From: JAPSGM01 sp036556985
GTDB taxonomy: Bacteria; Chloroflexota; Limnocylindria; QHBO01
Assembly: GCA_036556985.1 (NCBI GenBank)
Contig: DATBIK010000054.1
Location: 1 to 16,585, forward strand
DNA: 16,585 nucleotides
Direction: 5' to 3'
In this document: positions 5,779 through 12,820 of the stretch, piece by piece
Layout of the letters: each line of letters opens with the position of its first letter
How positions within the stretch are numbered: position 1 is the first letter of the stretch
Notes under the pieces: generated by a model
Databases searched by the model: none
Seen by the model: the letters and a program-made list of their open reading frames with translations, nothing else
What the model was told of the DNA's origin: nothing
Program-made: the position numbers and the translations under genes

Positions 5779-7458
5779 GTGGAGATGATCGGGCGGCAGA
5801 TCGGCGGGCGCTATCGCCTCATCGCCCCGCTGGGCGAGGGCGGCATGGCCACGATCTGGCGCGCCGTCGACGAGCAGCTCGACCGCGAGGTGGCGGTCAA
5901 GCTCCTCCGCACCCAGTTCGGCAACGACGCCGGCTTCGCGGCCCGCTTCAAACAGGAGGCGCGCTCCGCCGGCTCGCTGGCCCACCACAACATCGTGCCG
6001 GTCTACGACTACGGGACCGATGGCGAGGACGGCACCCAGTACATCGTCATGCAGCTCGTCGAGGGCGACGACCTGTCCTCCGTCCTGCGCGAGCGCACCG
6101 CTCTGTCGACCGATGACGCCGTTCGCGTGGCGATCGGGGTCGCCTCGGCGCTCGAGGCCGCTCACCGGCGCGGGATCGTCCACCGCGACGTGAAGCCGGG
6201 GAACATCCTCATCACCGACGAGGGCGACGTGAAGGTCACCGACTTCGGCATCGCCCGCGCGGTGTCCGAGGCGTCGATGACGGTGACCGGCACGACGCTG
6301 GGCTCCGTCCACTACTTCAGCCCGGAGCAGGCGCGCGGCGACGAGGTGACCGGCGCCTCCGACGTCTACTCGCTCGGCATCGTCCTGTACGAGATGCTCA
6401 CCGGCCGCCGCCCCTTCGAAGGCGACTCTGCGGCGGGCGTGGCCCTCAAGCGGCTCAACGAGGACCCGCAACCGCCGGAGACGTACCGCCCCGTGCCGAG
6501 CGGCCTGTCGGCCATCGTCATGCGCGCCCTCCAGCGCGACCCGGAGCGCCGCTTCCCCGACGCGGGCTCGTTCGCCGAAGCGCTCCGCGTCTGGCAGCGC
6601 GACCCGGCAGCCGGCGCGGCCGCGGCCGGCATGGCCGGGGCGGGCGCCGCCGGGGTGGCAGCCGCATCGGGCTCGCCGACGCCTGAGGAGGCGCCCGTGC
6701 CGCCCTCGGGTGAGCCGACCGTCTACGTCCCCCCGCCGGTGGTCCGGCCCTCGGACCGCGCGCCGAGCGCGGTGAACGTGAACGCCCCGCCGCGCCGCCC
6801 GCCACCCCCGCCTCCGCCCGAGCGGCAGGGGCAGCCGTGGTGGATGTGGCTGCTGGCCCTCCTCGCCATCGTCCTGCTCGGCGCGATCGGCTTCCTGGGA
6901 GCGCAGATCCTCGGCGGGCTCGGCCCCAACGGGACGCCGGACCCGTCGGCCGAGACGTTCGCCATGCCCGATTGGGTCGGCGATCCGTTCACCCAGGTCC
7001 GCATCGAGGCGGACAGCCTCGGCCTGGAGATCGACGAGGAGCGCGAGTTCTCCGACGAGGTCGAGCAGGGCCGCGTCATCTCCACCGATCCGGCAGAAGG
7101 CGAGGACGTGAGCCGCGGCGACACCGTCACCGTCGTCGTCAGCCGCGGGGCGGAGGAGGTCGAGGTGCCGCGGCTCATCGGCCAGACCCGAGACGAGGCG
7201 CGCGACCTGCTCACCGAGGTAGGCCTCCGGCTCGGCCGCGTGACCGAGGAGCCGTCGTCGCAGCCGGCGGGCACGGTGCTGCGCAGCAACCCGGCCGAGG
7301 GCGTCTCGGTCGAGCGTGGCGAGCAGGTGGACATCGTCCTGTCGAGCGGCCCGACGCCGTCCCCGGAGCCGACCCCCACCCTGCAGCCCACGCCACCGCC
7401 GACCCCGCCGCCCACGCCCACACCGGAGCCGACTCCGACGCAGACGGCCACGATCTGA
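5779..7458 (+). CDS. PASTA-domain Ser/Thr protein kinase (PknB/PrkC type)
   Basis: A 559-residue membrane kinase that senses peptidoglycan fragments in known relatives and controls growth and wall synthesis. The kinase domain (about 12-275) has the glycine loop LGEGGMATIW, ATP-binding Lys41, catalytic HRDVKPGN (Asp137), DFG (Asp155), an activation loop TVTGTTLGSVHYFSPEQARG with phosphorylatable Thr residues, and DVYSLG. An Ala/Pro-rich juxtamembrane linker follows, ending in a poly-Pro run. One membrane helix spans about 354-376. Outside are two PASTA repeats (about 395-460 and 461-528) and a 30-residue Pro/Thr tail. Two PASTA units is fewer than the four of mycobacterial PknB. GTG 5779 has GGAGG at 5766-5770 with 8-nt spacing; the ATG six bases later is less well placed. 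Confidence 0.95.
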   Translation: MEMIGRQIGGRYRLIAPLGEGGMATIWRAVDEQLDREVAVKLLRTQFGNDAGFAARFKQEARSAGSLAHHNIVPVYDYGTDGEDGTQYIVMQLVEGDDLSSVLRERTALSTDDAVRVAIGVASALEAAHRRGIVHRDVKPGNILITDEGDVKVTDFGIARAVSEASMTVTGTTLGSVHYFSPEQARGDEVTGASDVYSLGIVLYEMLTGRRPFEGDSAAGVALKRLNEDPQPPETYRPVPSGLSAIVMRALQRDPERRFPDAGSFAEALRVWQRDPAAGAAAAGMAGAGAAGVAAASGSPTPEEAPVPPSGEPTVYVPPPVVRPSDRAPSAVNVNAPPRRPPPPPPPERQGQPWWMWLLALLAIVLLGAIGFLGAQILGGLGPNGTPDPSAETFAMPDWVGDPFTQVRIEADSLGLEIDEEREFSDEVEQGRVISTDPAEGEDVSRGDTVTVVVSRGAEEVEVPRLIGQTRDEARDLLTEVGLRLGRVTEEPSSQPAGTVLRSNPAEGVSVERGEQVDIVLSSGPTPSPEPTPTLQPTPPPTPPPTPTPEPTPTQTATI

Positions 7459-7488
7459 GAGGCCAATCGAAGGCGCCAGACACGCCCA

Positions 7489-7545
7489 GCGAATGCCGGA
7501 CGAGGAAGACTCGGCGGCGCTGCCACGTCATTCGCGACGCGAATG
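7489..7545. repeat. GCGAATG direct and inverted heptamers upstream of trxA
   Basis: The 255-nt gap between the kinase and trxA contains GCGAATG at 7489-7495 and a perfect 7-bp hairpin CATTCGC-gac-GCGAATG at 7529-7545. The same heptamer thus occurs three times in 57 nt, once inverted. It could be an operator or an RNA hairpin ending the kinase message, though no T-run follows. Apart from the trxA promoter the rest of the gap shows nothing I can name. Confidence 0.4.
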
Positions 7546-7663
7546 CAGCGGCGACCTGGCGCCCTCGCACGGTGATCGGTATTCGCCTGACGCATGGCTG
7601 TCGCGGAGAAGCGCCGGGCGCCGCACGCCATGGGCATCATCGGTCCATCCCGGAGGTTGGTGC

Positions 7664-7669
7664 TAGCAT
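7664..7669 (+). promoter_or_regulatory. -10 box of trxA
   Basis: TAGCAT in the context GTGCTAGCAT sits 50 nt before the trxA start. Transcription from about 7676 would give a 38-nt leader holding AGGAGG at 7695-7700. No good -35 box is visible. Confidence 0.5.
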
Positions 7670-7713
7670 CGGGCGATCGTTCCCCGAGCCTCACAGGAGG
7701 TCTTGACACGAAC

Positions 7714-8040
7714 ATGACAGCCCCGATGACGGTCGACGAGTCGACGTTCGAGGCGCAGGTGCTCAGCTCCGAGAAGCCGACGCTCGTCGACTTCTGGGCG
7801 CCGTGGTGCGGGCCGTGCCGGCTCGTGTCCCCGGTGGTCGAGTCGGTGGGCGAGGCCCACGCCGACAAGATCAACATCGCCAAGGTGAACACCGACGAGA
7901 ACCAGCAGCTGGCGATGCGCTACAGCATCTTCAGCATCCCCACCCTCATCGTCTTCAAGGACGGCAAGGAGGCGGCGCGCCTGGTCGGCTACATGCCGCA
8001 GGAAGCGATGGAGGCCCGGCTCTCCCAGTTCCTCGCCTGA
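7714..8040 (+). CDS. trxA: Thioredoxin
   Basis: A 108-residue soluble thioredoxin, the usual length. It contains FWAPWCGPCR with the redox pair CGPC, the buried Asp in LVDFW, the cis-proline in SIPTLIVFKDGK, and the closing GYMPQEAMEARLSQFL helix. It reduces protein disulfides with electrons from thioredoxin reductase, which is not in this window. The ATG at 7714 is preceded by a perfect AGGAGG, but 13 nt away rather than the usual 5-9; the next in-frame ATG (7726) would be even farther. It has its own promoter and no co-directional partner close enough for an operon: the next gene starts 265 nt later behind its own -10 box. Confidence 0.96.
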   Translation: MTAPMTVDESTFEAQVLSSEKPTLVDFWAPWCGPCRLVSPVVESVGEAHADKINIAKVNTDENQQLAMRYSIFSIPTLIVFKDGKEAARLVGYMPQEAMEARLSQFLA

Positions 8041-8067
8041 CGCGCGCCGGCTGAGCGGCGGGTCCAC

Positions 8068-8217
8068 GCAAGTTCACCAGCACGTGGTCATACCGATCAC
8101 GAAACCGCCGTTTCGTCGCGATTTCGCCAGCCGGTGGTGAGAATCGGGGTAGAAATGGCCCGCTGGAGCGCCTGCGCGCCCATTTTCTGATCGATATCAC
8201 CACCTGGTGGGCAATGC
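8068..8217. repeat. Three degenerate 40-nt repeats, two direct and one inverted
   Basis: The gap after trxA contains copy 1 at 8068-8106, copy 2 at 8118-8158 (exactly 50 nt later) and copy 3 inverted at 8180-8217. The shared core reads CCAGCnGGTGGTgAtAnTCG, followed by an A-rich stretch (GAAA or GAAAATGG). Each core is itself an imperfect palindrome (CCA, five bases, TGG). Copies 2 and 3 face each other and their AAATGG/CCATTT ends could pair, giving a long cruciform around 8159-8179. The composition is more AT-rich than the surrounding genes. The element is not coding on either strand. It could be a small palindromic mobile element, an operator array or a transcript end structure. Confidence 0.55.
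8099..8116 (+). terminator. Candidate trxA terminator hairpin
   Basis: ACGAAAC-cgcc-GTTTCGT is a perfect 7-bp stem with a 4-nt loop, 58 nt after the trxA stop. It is followed by a mildly T-rich stretch (CGATTTCG), not a true T-run. It lies between the first two repeat copies. Confidence 0.35.
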
Positions 8218-8270
8218 GGCCACGATCTCCGGCGGTGTCGCGACGCACCAGCCGGGCGAGATCCAGCCGC

Positions 8271-8276
8271 TACACT
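8271..8276 (+). promoter_or_regulatory. -10 box of the two-CW/folate gene cluster
   Basis: TACACT, in GCCGCTACACT, predicts transcription from about 8283 and a short leader with GGAGGG at 8288-8293 before the TTG start at 8305. No -35 box stands out. The inverted repeat copy ends about 55 nt upstream. Confidence 0.5.
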
Positions 8277-8304
8277 CCCCGCACGAGGGAGGGCTGTCCG
8301 AGCA

Positions 8305-8862
8305 TTGATCATCAAGACCGAACGCCGATCCGGCGCCGACCGGCGCCAGGCCGGCGACCCGTTCGCCCCGGAGCGGCGGCAGGACGACCGCCGCACGATG
8401 TGCTGGGAGGTCGAGAACTGCTCGTTGACGATCCGCTACCGCTGCCCGGCGTTCATCCTGCGCCGCCCATGCTGGGAGCTGTGGGCGGTCGAGGGCGTGG
8501 GGCCGGCCCGCGCCTGCTGCCACAACGAGATCGACTGCGAGCCGGGCCGCTGCGTCATCGCCGAGAAGCGCTTCGCCGAGGCACCCGAGCCGCTCACCGT
8601 GCACGTCGGGCGGCGGGGCATGCCGCTCGGCTATACCCGACCACGCCGGCACTCGTGCCCGAACTTCTTCCTCACCCACGGCGCCAAGGGACGCGTGCCG
8701 ATCGAGGCGCCGCAGATGCTGCGCACGCTCATGAAGCAGGAAGGCGTCGTCTCCCGCTGCGAGGCGCGCCCCGGCGTCCACCTCGACTCCGGCTACGTCA
8801 CCGACCTGTGCCTGACCGGGCAGTTCCACGACTGCGTCTTCTACGAGGACGACAGCACCTGA
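8305..8862 (+). CDS. Cysteine-rich protein with two-CW-like motifs, unknown function
   Basis: A 185-residue soluble protein with 12 cysteines. It begins with a basic ERRSGADRR segment and a second PERRQDDRR, a repeated motif also found at the N-termini of some PilZ or GGDEF proteins. Next come paired CWE units, CWEVENC and RPCWELW, reminiscent of the two-CW metal-binding family, followed by ACCHNEIDCEPGRC. More cysteines occur at HSCPNFF and near the C-terminus. A Zn or Fe-S site is likely but the ligands are not assignable by eye. The only sensible start is TTG 8305; GGAGGG lies 11 nt upstream of it. folC begins 13 nt after its stop, so it is probably co-transcribed with the folate genes. 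A link to folate metabolism is only positional. Confidence 0.75.
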   Translation: MIIKTERRSGADRRQAGDPFAPERRQDDRRTMCWEVENCSLTIRYRCPAFILRRPCWELWAVEGVGPARACCHNEIDCEPGRCVIAEKRFAEAPEPLTVHVGRRGMPLGYTRPRRHSCPNFFLTHGAKGRVPIEAPQMLRTLMKQEGVVSRCEARPGVHLDSGYVTDLCLTGQFHDCVFYEDDST

Positions 8863-8875
8863 CCCTCCGGGACCG

Positions 8876-10219
8876 ATGAGCCGGCGGCTCGACTATCCCG
8901 CCGCGGTCGACGCGCTCCGCGCGCGGGGGCGCTTCGGCATCAGCCTGGGGCTGGAGCGGGTGACCGCCATCCTGGATCGGCTGGATCACCCGGAGCGCGG
9001 ACTGCGCGGGGCGCTGGTGGGCGGCACGAACGGGAAGGGCAGCGTGGTGGCCCTGGCGCTCGCCGCGCTGCGCGAGGCGGGCCTGCGGGTGGGCACCATG
9101 CCGAAGCCGCACCTGGTCAGCTACCGTGAGCGCATCGCCATCGATGGACAGCCGCTGTCCGAGGCGGCGTTCGCGACGGCGGTGTCCCGCGTGCTGCCCG
9201 CGGTGGATGCCGTGGCCCGAAGCCTGGGGCCGCCGACCGAGTTCGAGGTGCTCACCGCCGCCGCCTTCGCCGAGCTGGCGCGGGCACGGGTGGACCTGGC
9301 CGTGGTGGAGGTCGGCATGGGCGGCCGCCTCGACGCCACGAACGTCCTCGACCCGGGCGTGGCGGCGGTCACGAACGTGGCGCTCGACCACGAGAAGCAC
9401 CTCGGGCCCACGCTGGCGGCGATCGGCACCGAGAAGGCGATGATCATCAAGCCGGGGGACCTGGCCGTGACCGGGGCAACGGGCCGCGGGCTGCTGCCGA
9501 TCGTGGAGCGCTGCGCGTCGATCGACGTGCCGCTGCGGCGTGCCGGCCCGCGCCAGGCGTACCGGGCCACCGTGCGCGACGCGGGATGGGACGGACTGGT
9601 GCTCGACGTGCGGGGCGGCGGCCGGCGGCTCGACGGGCTCGTGGTGGGAATGCTCGGCCGGCACCAGGCGGCGAACGCGGCGGTCGCCATCGCCCTGCTC
9701 GACGCCATCCAGCAGGCGGCCGAGAGCCGCGGCGCGGCCTTCCACGACCTCGACGACCACGCCATCCGGCGGGGCTTCGCGGCGGCGCGCTGGCCGGGAC
9801 GCCTGGAGCTGCTGCGCACGACGGCGGCCGGCCCCGTGCTGCTCGACGGGGCGCACAACCCCGCCGGCGCCCGCGCGCTGGCCGCTGCACTGGCCGACCT
9901 CGGCCTGCATGGCGCACCGTTCGTCTTCGGCGCGCAGCGCGGCAAGCGCGTCGCCGCCGTGCTGCGGGCGCTGGCGCCGCTCCGGCCGAGGCCGATCTTC
10001 ACCCGCGTCGCCGACCCGAACGCGATTCCGCCGGCCGACCTGCTGCGCGCCTGGCGGCGCATCGGCCCCGGGGGCAGCGTGGCCGACGACCCGTGGACCG
10101 CGCTGGCCCGGGCCGCCGAGGCGCGACGCGGCCCGGAGCAGCCGGTGGTGGTGGCCGGCTCGCTCTACCTCGTCGGCGCCGTTCGTGGGATGCTCCTCGG
10201 CGAGAGGAGCGACGCATGA
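8876..10219 (+). CDS. folC: Dihydrofolate synthase / folylpolyglutamate synthase
   Basis: A 447-residue Mur-ligase-fold enzyme that adds glutamate to dihydropteroate and then to tetrahydrofolate, using ATP. The P-loop VGGTNGKGSV (Lys54) is complete. Further family motifs are KPHLVSYRERI, EVGMGGRLDATNV, the VALDHEKHLG segment, TEKAMIIKPG, the LGRHQAANAAVA domain junction and LLDGAHNPAGARALA in the C-terminal domain. Length matches FolC. ATG 8876 has only a weak GGGA upstream, so translation may depend on reading through from the preceding gene 13 nt away. Its stop overlaps the folP start by four bases (ATGA). Bifunctionality is likely because no second homologue is seen, but this cannot be proven here. 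Confidence 0.94.
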   Translation: MSRRLDYPAAVDALRARGRFGISLGLERVTAILDRLDHPERGLRGALVGGTNGKGSVVALALAALREAGLRVGTMPKPHLVSYRERIAIDGQPLSEAAFATAVSRVLPAVDAVARSLGPPTEFEVLTAAAFAELARARVDLAVVEVGMGGRLDATNVLDPGVAAVTNVALDHEKHLGPTLAAIGTEKAMIIKPGDLAVTGATGRGLLPIVERCASIDVPLRRAGPRQAYRATVRDAGWDGLVLDVRGGGRRLDGLVVGMLGRHQAANAAVAIALLDAIQQAAESRGAAFHDLDDHAIRRGFAAARWPGRLELLRTTAAGPVLLDGAHNPAGARALAAALADLGLHGAPFVFGAQRGKRVAAVLRALAPLRPRPIFTRVADPNAIPPADLLRAWRRIGPGGSVADDPWTALARAAEARRGPEQPVVVAGSLYLVGAVRGMLLGERSDA

Positions 10220-11070
10220 GGGAGCTGCGCTGGGGCGAGCGCACGTACGTGATGGGCATCGTCAACCTCACTCCCGACTCGTTCAGCGGCGACGGCCTGG
10301 CGCCGACAGGCAGGGCGATCGGCGACGTCGTCGCGGCGGCACGGGAGCAGGCGGCCCGGTTCGTGGCGGCGGGCGCCGACATCCTCGACGTCGGGGCCGA
10401 GTCGTCGCGGCCCGCCCAGTTCTACGGGGAGCACCCGCGGCCGACGCCGGAGGCGGAGGCCGCGCTGGCCGTCCCGGTCGTCGAGGCACTCGCCGCCGAG
10501 CACGGCGCGGCGGCGCTCGTCAGCATCGACACGACCCGCGGCGGCGTGGCGCGCGCCGCGCTGGACGCGGGCGCAACGATCGTGAACGACGTGTGGGCCG
10601 GCCGCGACGACCCCGACACCGTGGCGGCGGCCGCCGAGTCCGGCGCGCACCTCGTGCTCATGCACAATCGCGAGCGCGCCGACTACCCCGCGTCGGTCTT
10701 CGACGAGGTCGTGGCCTGGCTGCGCGCCGCGATCGACGACGCGCTCGCGGCGGGGGTGCAGGCGGGCCGGATCATCGTCGACCCCGGCATCGGCTTCGGC
10801 AAGACGCCGGAGCATTCGGTCGAGCTGCTCCATCGGCTCGGCGAGCTGAAGGAGGCGCTGGGGGAGTATCCGATGCTGGTGGGCACCTCGCGCAAACGCG
10901 TCATCGGCGAGCTGCTCGGGGGCGCGCCGCCGGAGCGGCGCCTGGAGGGGACGCTGGCCAGCCTGGCGCTGGCGGTGGCGCAGGGCGCCGACATCGTGCG
11001 GGTCCACGACGTTGCGGAGGCCGTACCCGCCGTCCGCGTGGCGGACGGCATCGCCCGGTGGCGCCGGTGA
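10216..11070 (+). CDS. folP: Dihydropteroate synthase
   Basis: A 284-residue TIM-barrel enzyme joining p-aminobenzoate to dihydropterin pyrophosphate, the sulfonamide target. Signature 1 MGIVNLTPDSFSGDG (residues 13-27) and signature 2 ILDVGAESSRP are intact; usual folP has GAESTRP, so Ser replaces Thr. Later motifs are VSIDTTRGGVA, IVNDVWAG, VDPGIGFGKTPEHSVELL and LVGTSRKRVIG with the phosphate-binding basic residues. AGGAG (10205-10209) lies 6 nt before the ATG, which overlaps the folC stop as ATGA; its own stop overlaps the folB start as GTGA. All three folate genes are thus translationally coupled. folE and folK are not in the window. Confidence 0.96.
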   Translation: MRELRWGERTYVMGIVNLTPDSFSGDGLAPTGRAIGDVVAAAREQAARFVAAGADILDVGAESSRPAQFYGEHPRPTPEAEAALAVPVVEALAAEHGAAALVSIDTTRGGVARAALDAGATIVNDVWAGRDDPDTVAAAAESGAHLVLMHNRERADYPASVFDEVVAWLRAAIDDALAAGVQAGRIIVDPGIGFGKTPEHSVELLHRLGELKEALGEYPMLVGTSRKRVIGELLGGAPPERRLEGTLASLALAVAQGADIVRVHDVAEAVPAVRVADGIARWRR

Positions 11071-11462
11071 GCGACCGCATCACGCTCCGCGGCATGCGCT
11101 TCCTCGGCCGCCATGGCGTCGAGCTCGAGGAGCGCCTCGAGCCACAGCCGATCGAGGTGGACGTCGAGCTGGAGATTGACCTGGCCCGTCCGGCCGAGAC
11201 GGACGAGCTCCGCGACACGATCGACTACGCCGCGGTCTTCACCCTGGTGGGCGGGATCGTCGAGGGGCGCTCGTTCCGGCTGCTCGAGGCGCTGGCCGGG
11301 GAGATCGCGCGGGCCGTCGTCGACGCCCACGGCACTGACGCTCCGCGCCTGGCATCCGTCGGAGTCCGCGTGCGCAAGCCCGAGGCGCCGCTGCCCGGCG
11401 ACTTCGAGACGGTCGAGGTCAGCGTGCGGCGCCCCGGGGCGTCAGGCGGCGAACCGGCCTAG
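11067..11462 (+). CDS. folB: Dihydroneopterin aldolase
   Basis: A 131-residue enzyme that cleaves 7,8-dihydroneopterin to 6-hydroxymethyl-dihydropterin, the step before folK and folP. It shows GMRFLGRHGVELEER with the substrate-binding Glu, the DTIDYAAVF strand, SFRLLEALAGEIA (the Glu that anchors the pterin; HLIE in many relatives) and VRVRKPEAPLPGDF with the catalytic Lys. Length fits the family. GTG 11067 overlaps the folP stop by four bases; GGTGG just upstream is a modest ribosome site. The stop codon TAG (11460-11462) shares two bases with the stop of the convergent htrA gene, so there is no intergenic space at all. Confidence 0.94.
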   Translation: MSDRITLRGMRFLGRHGVELEERLEPQPIEVDVELEIDLARPAETDELRDTIDYAAVFTLVGGIVEGRSFRLLEALAGEIARAVVDAHGTDAPRLASVGVRVRKPEAPLPGDFETVEVSVRRPGASGGEPA

Positions 11463-12739
11463 TTCTGTGCGCCCGGCAGGACGCCGAGCGTCACCTCCAC
11501 GTCGAGCTCCCGGCTGCCGCGGACCACGCTCAGCGTGATCGTGTCGCCCGGGACGTGCTTCAGGACGTGCTCGGCGAGGTCGTCGCTTGCCGTGACAGGG
11601 TCGCCGTTCACTGCGGTGATGATGTCGCCCGACTCGAGCCCGGCCGCGGCCGCGGGGCTGTCCGGGAACACGGCCGGCACGTCCGCGCTGCTCGATTCGA
11701 TGAGCACGCCCTCGTCGACCGGCAGGTTCTCGTCCTCGGCCAGCTGCTGCGTGACCGGCACGAAGTACACGCCGATCCACGGGCGCTGGAGCTCCTCGCC
11801 CGCCAGGGCCTGGGCCATGATCGGCTTGGCCACGTCGATCGGTATCGCGAAGCCAATGCCCTGCGCCTCCTGGTTCACCGCGGTGTTGATGCCGATGACC
11901 TGTCCCGCCGAATCCAGGAGCGGGCCGCCCGAGTTGCCGGGGTTGATGGCGGCATCGGTCTGGATGAGGTTCGACAGGCGCTCTGCCGACGCGGCCTGCC
12001 CGTTGCCGGCCACGATCTGGCGGCCGAGCCCGGAGATGATGCCGGTGGTCACCGTGTTCTCGAACTGCCCGAGCGGGTTGCCGATGGCGACCGCCAGCTG
12101 GCCCTGCTTGAGGCTGTCGCTCGAGCCGAGGGTCACGGTCGGCAGGTCGGTGGCGTCGACCTTCACGATGGCGAGGTCGGTCAGCGTGTCTATGCCGTAG
12201 ACCCGTCCCTCGAGCTGGCGGCTGTCGTTCAGCACCACGGTGAGCTGGCTCGCGCCCTCGACGACGTGCTTGTTGGTGAGGATCCAGCCGTCCGCGTCGA
12301 AGATGAAGCCGCTGCCCACGCCGCTCGCCCCGGCGAGGTCCTCGGCGGTGGTGGCGATCTTCACGACGGCGGGCATCGCCCGCTCGACGGCGTTGATGAC
12401 CGCCGACGACTCGTCGATGGTCACGTTGTTCACGTTCGTGCCGAGCGGGGCCCGGCTGCTGGCCGGCGTCGCCCGATCGTCCCGGAGCAGGCCGCTCACG
12501 GCGGCGGCGGAGAGCCCGCCGGAGACGATGCCGGCCACCACCGCGACGGCGACCACGCTCGCGCCGACTCCCGTGCGGCGCGGCGCCGGCGGCGGGGCGG
12601 GCGGCTGGGTCGGCCATCCACCGGAGCTCCACGACGGGGGCGGCGCCGAATGGCTCGGCGGCGGCCCGTAACGGCGAACCTCCATCTGCTGGGTCGCCTC
12701 CGGATCGCGTCGGGGTGAGGTCGCCTGGGGATCGGTCAC
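11459..12739 (-). CDS. htrA: Membrane-anchored HtrA/DegP-like serine protease with PDZ domain
   Basis: A 426-residue protein: a cytoplasmic Pro/Ser-rich head (about 1-56), one membrane helix (about 58-80), a trypsin-like protease domain outside the membrane, and one C-terminal PDZ domain (about 330-420). The catalytic triad is complete: His158 in TNKHVVEG, Asp188 in TDLAIVKVD, Ser270 in NPGNSGGPL. PDZ marks are GVLIESS and AGLESGDIITAVNGDPV. It should degrade or refold damaged envelope proteins. The start is uncertain: GTG 12739 (VTDPQ) fits because it overlaps a preceding mini-ORF; an ATG 18 codons later is the alternative. It lies 81 nt after the histidine kinase on the same strand, so the three genes probably form an envelope-stress unit. 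Confidence 0.9.
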   Translation of the reverse strand: MTDPQATSPRRDPEATQQMEVRRYGPPPSHSAPPPSWSSGGWPTQPPAPPPAPRRTGVGASVVAVAVVAGIVSGGLSAAAVSGLLRDDRATPASSRAPLGTNVNNVTIDESSAVINAVERAMPAVVKIATTAEDLAGASGVGSGFIFDADGWILTNKHVVEGASQLTVVLNDSRQLEGRVYGIDTLTDLAIVKVDATDLPTVTLGSSDSLKQGQLAVAIGNPLGQFENTVTTGIISGLGRQIVAGNGQAASAERLSNLIQTDAAINPGNSGGPLLDSAGQVIGINTAVNQEAQGIGFAIPIDVAKPIMAQALAGEELQRPWIGVYFVPVTQQLAEDENLPVDEGVLIESSSADVPAVFPDSPAAAAGLESGDIITAVNGDPVTASDDLAEHVLKHVPGDTITLSVVRGSRELDVEVTLGVLPGAQN

Positions 12740-12782
12740 GGGATCGCTCTCTCTCGGTTCATCCGGGCGGGCATGCGTCCAT
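12736..12782 (-). other. Two chained mini-ORFs leading into htrA
   Basis: On the minus strand an ATG at 12782 opens a 7-codon ORF (MDACPPG) whose stop overlaps the ATG at 12762 as ATGA. That opens an 8-codon ORF (MNRERAIP) whose stop overlaps the htrA GTG as GTGA. Neither has a strong ribosome site. Upstream, GCGCG-caa-CGCGC can form a hairpin. They may be chance, or may couple htrA translation to a leader. Confidence 0.3.
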
Positions 12783-12820
12783 GCTCGTCGCCGCGCGTTG
12801 CGCGCGCCGTGCACCAAGGG

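Noticed and set aside
6723..7892. Long minus-strand frame opposite the PASTA kinase and the start of trxA
   Set aside because: Low-complexity Ser/Arg/Gly translation mirroring the Pro/Thr codons of the plus-strand genes; no motif and no ribosome site.
8041..8060. Terminator right after trxA (CGCCG/CGGCG)
   Set aside because: The stem is five pairs of pure GC with no T-run; such stems are expected by chance at this composition.
8068..8217. CRISPR array
   Set aside because: Only three diverged copies, one inverted, unequal spacers and no cas gene nearby.
9540..11462. A 640-codon open frame across folC, folP and folB
   Set aside because: Only its last part, from GTG 11067, reads as a protein (folB). 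The rest is an Arg/Ala-rich shadow of folC and folP caused by high GC.
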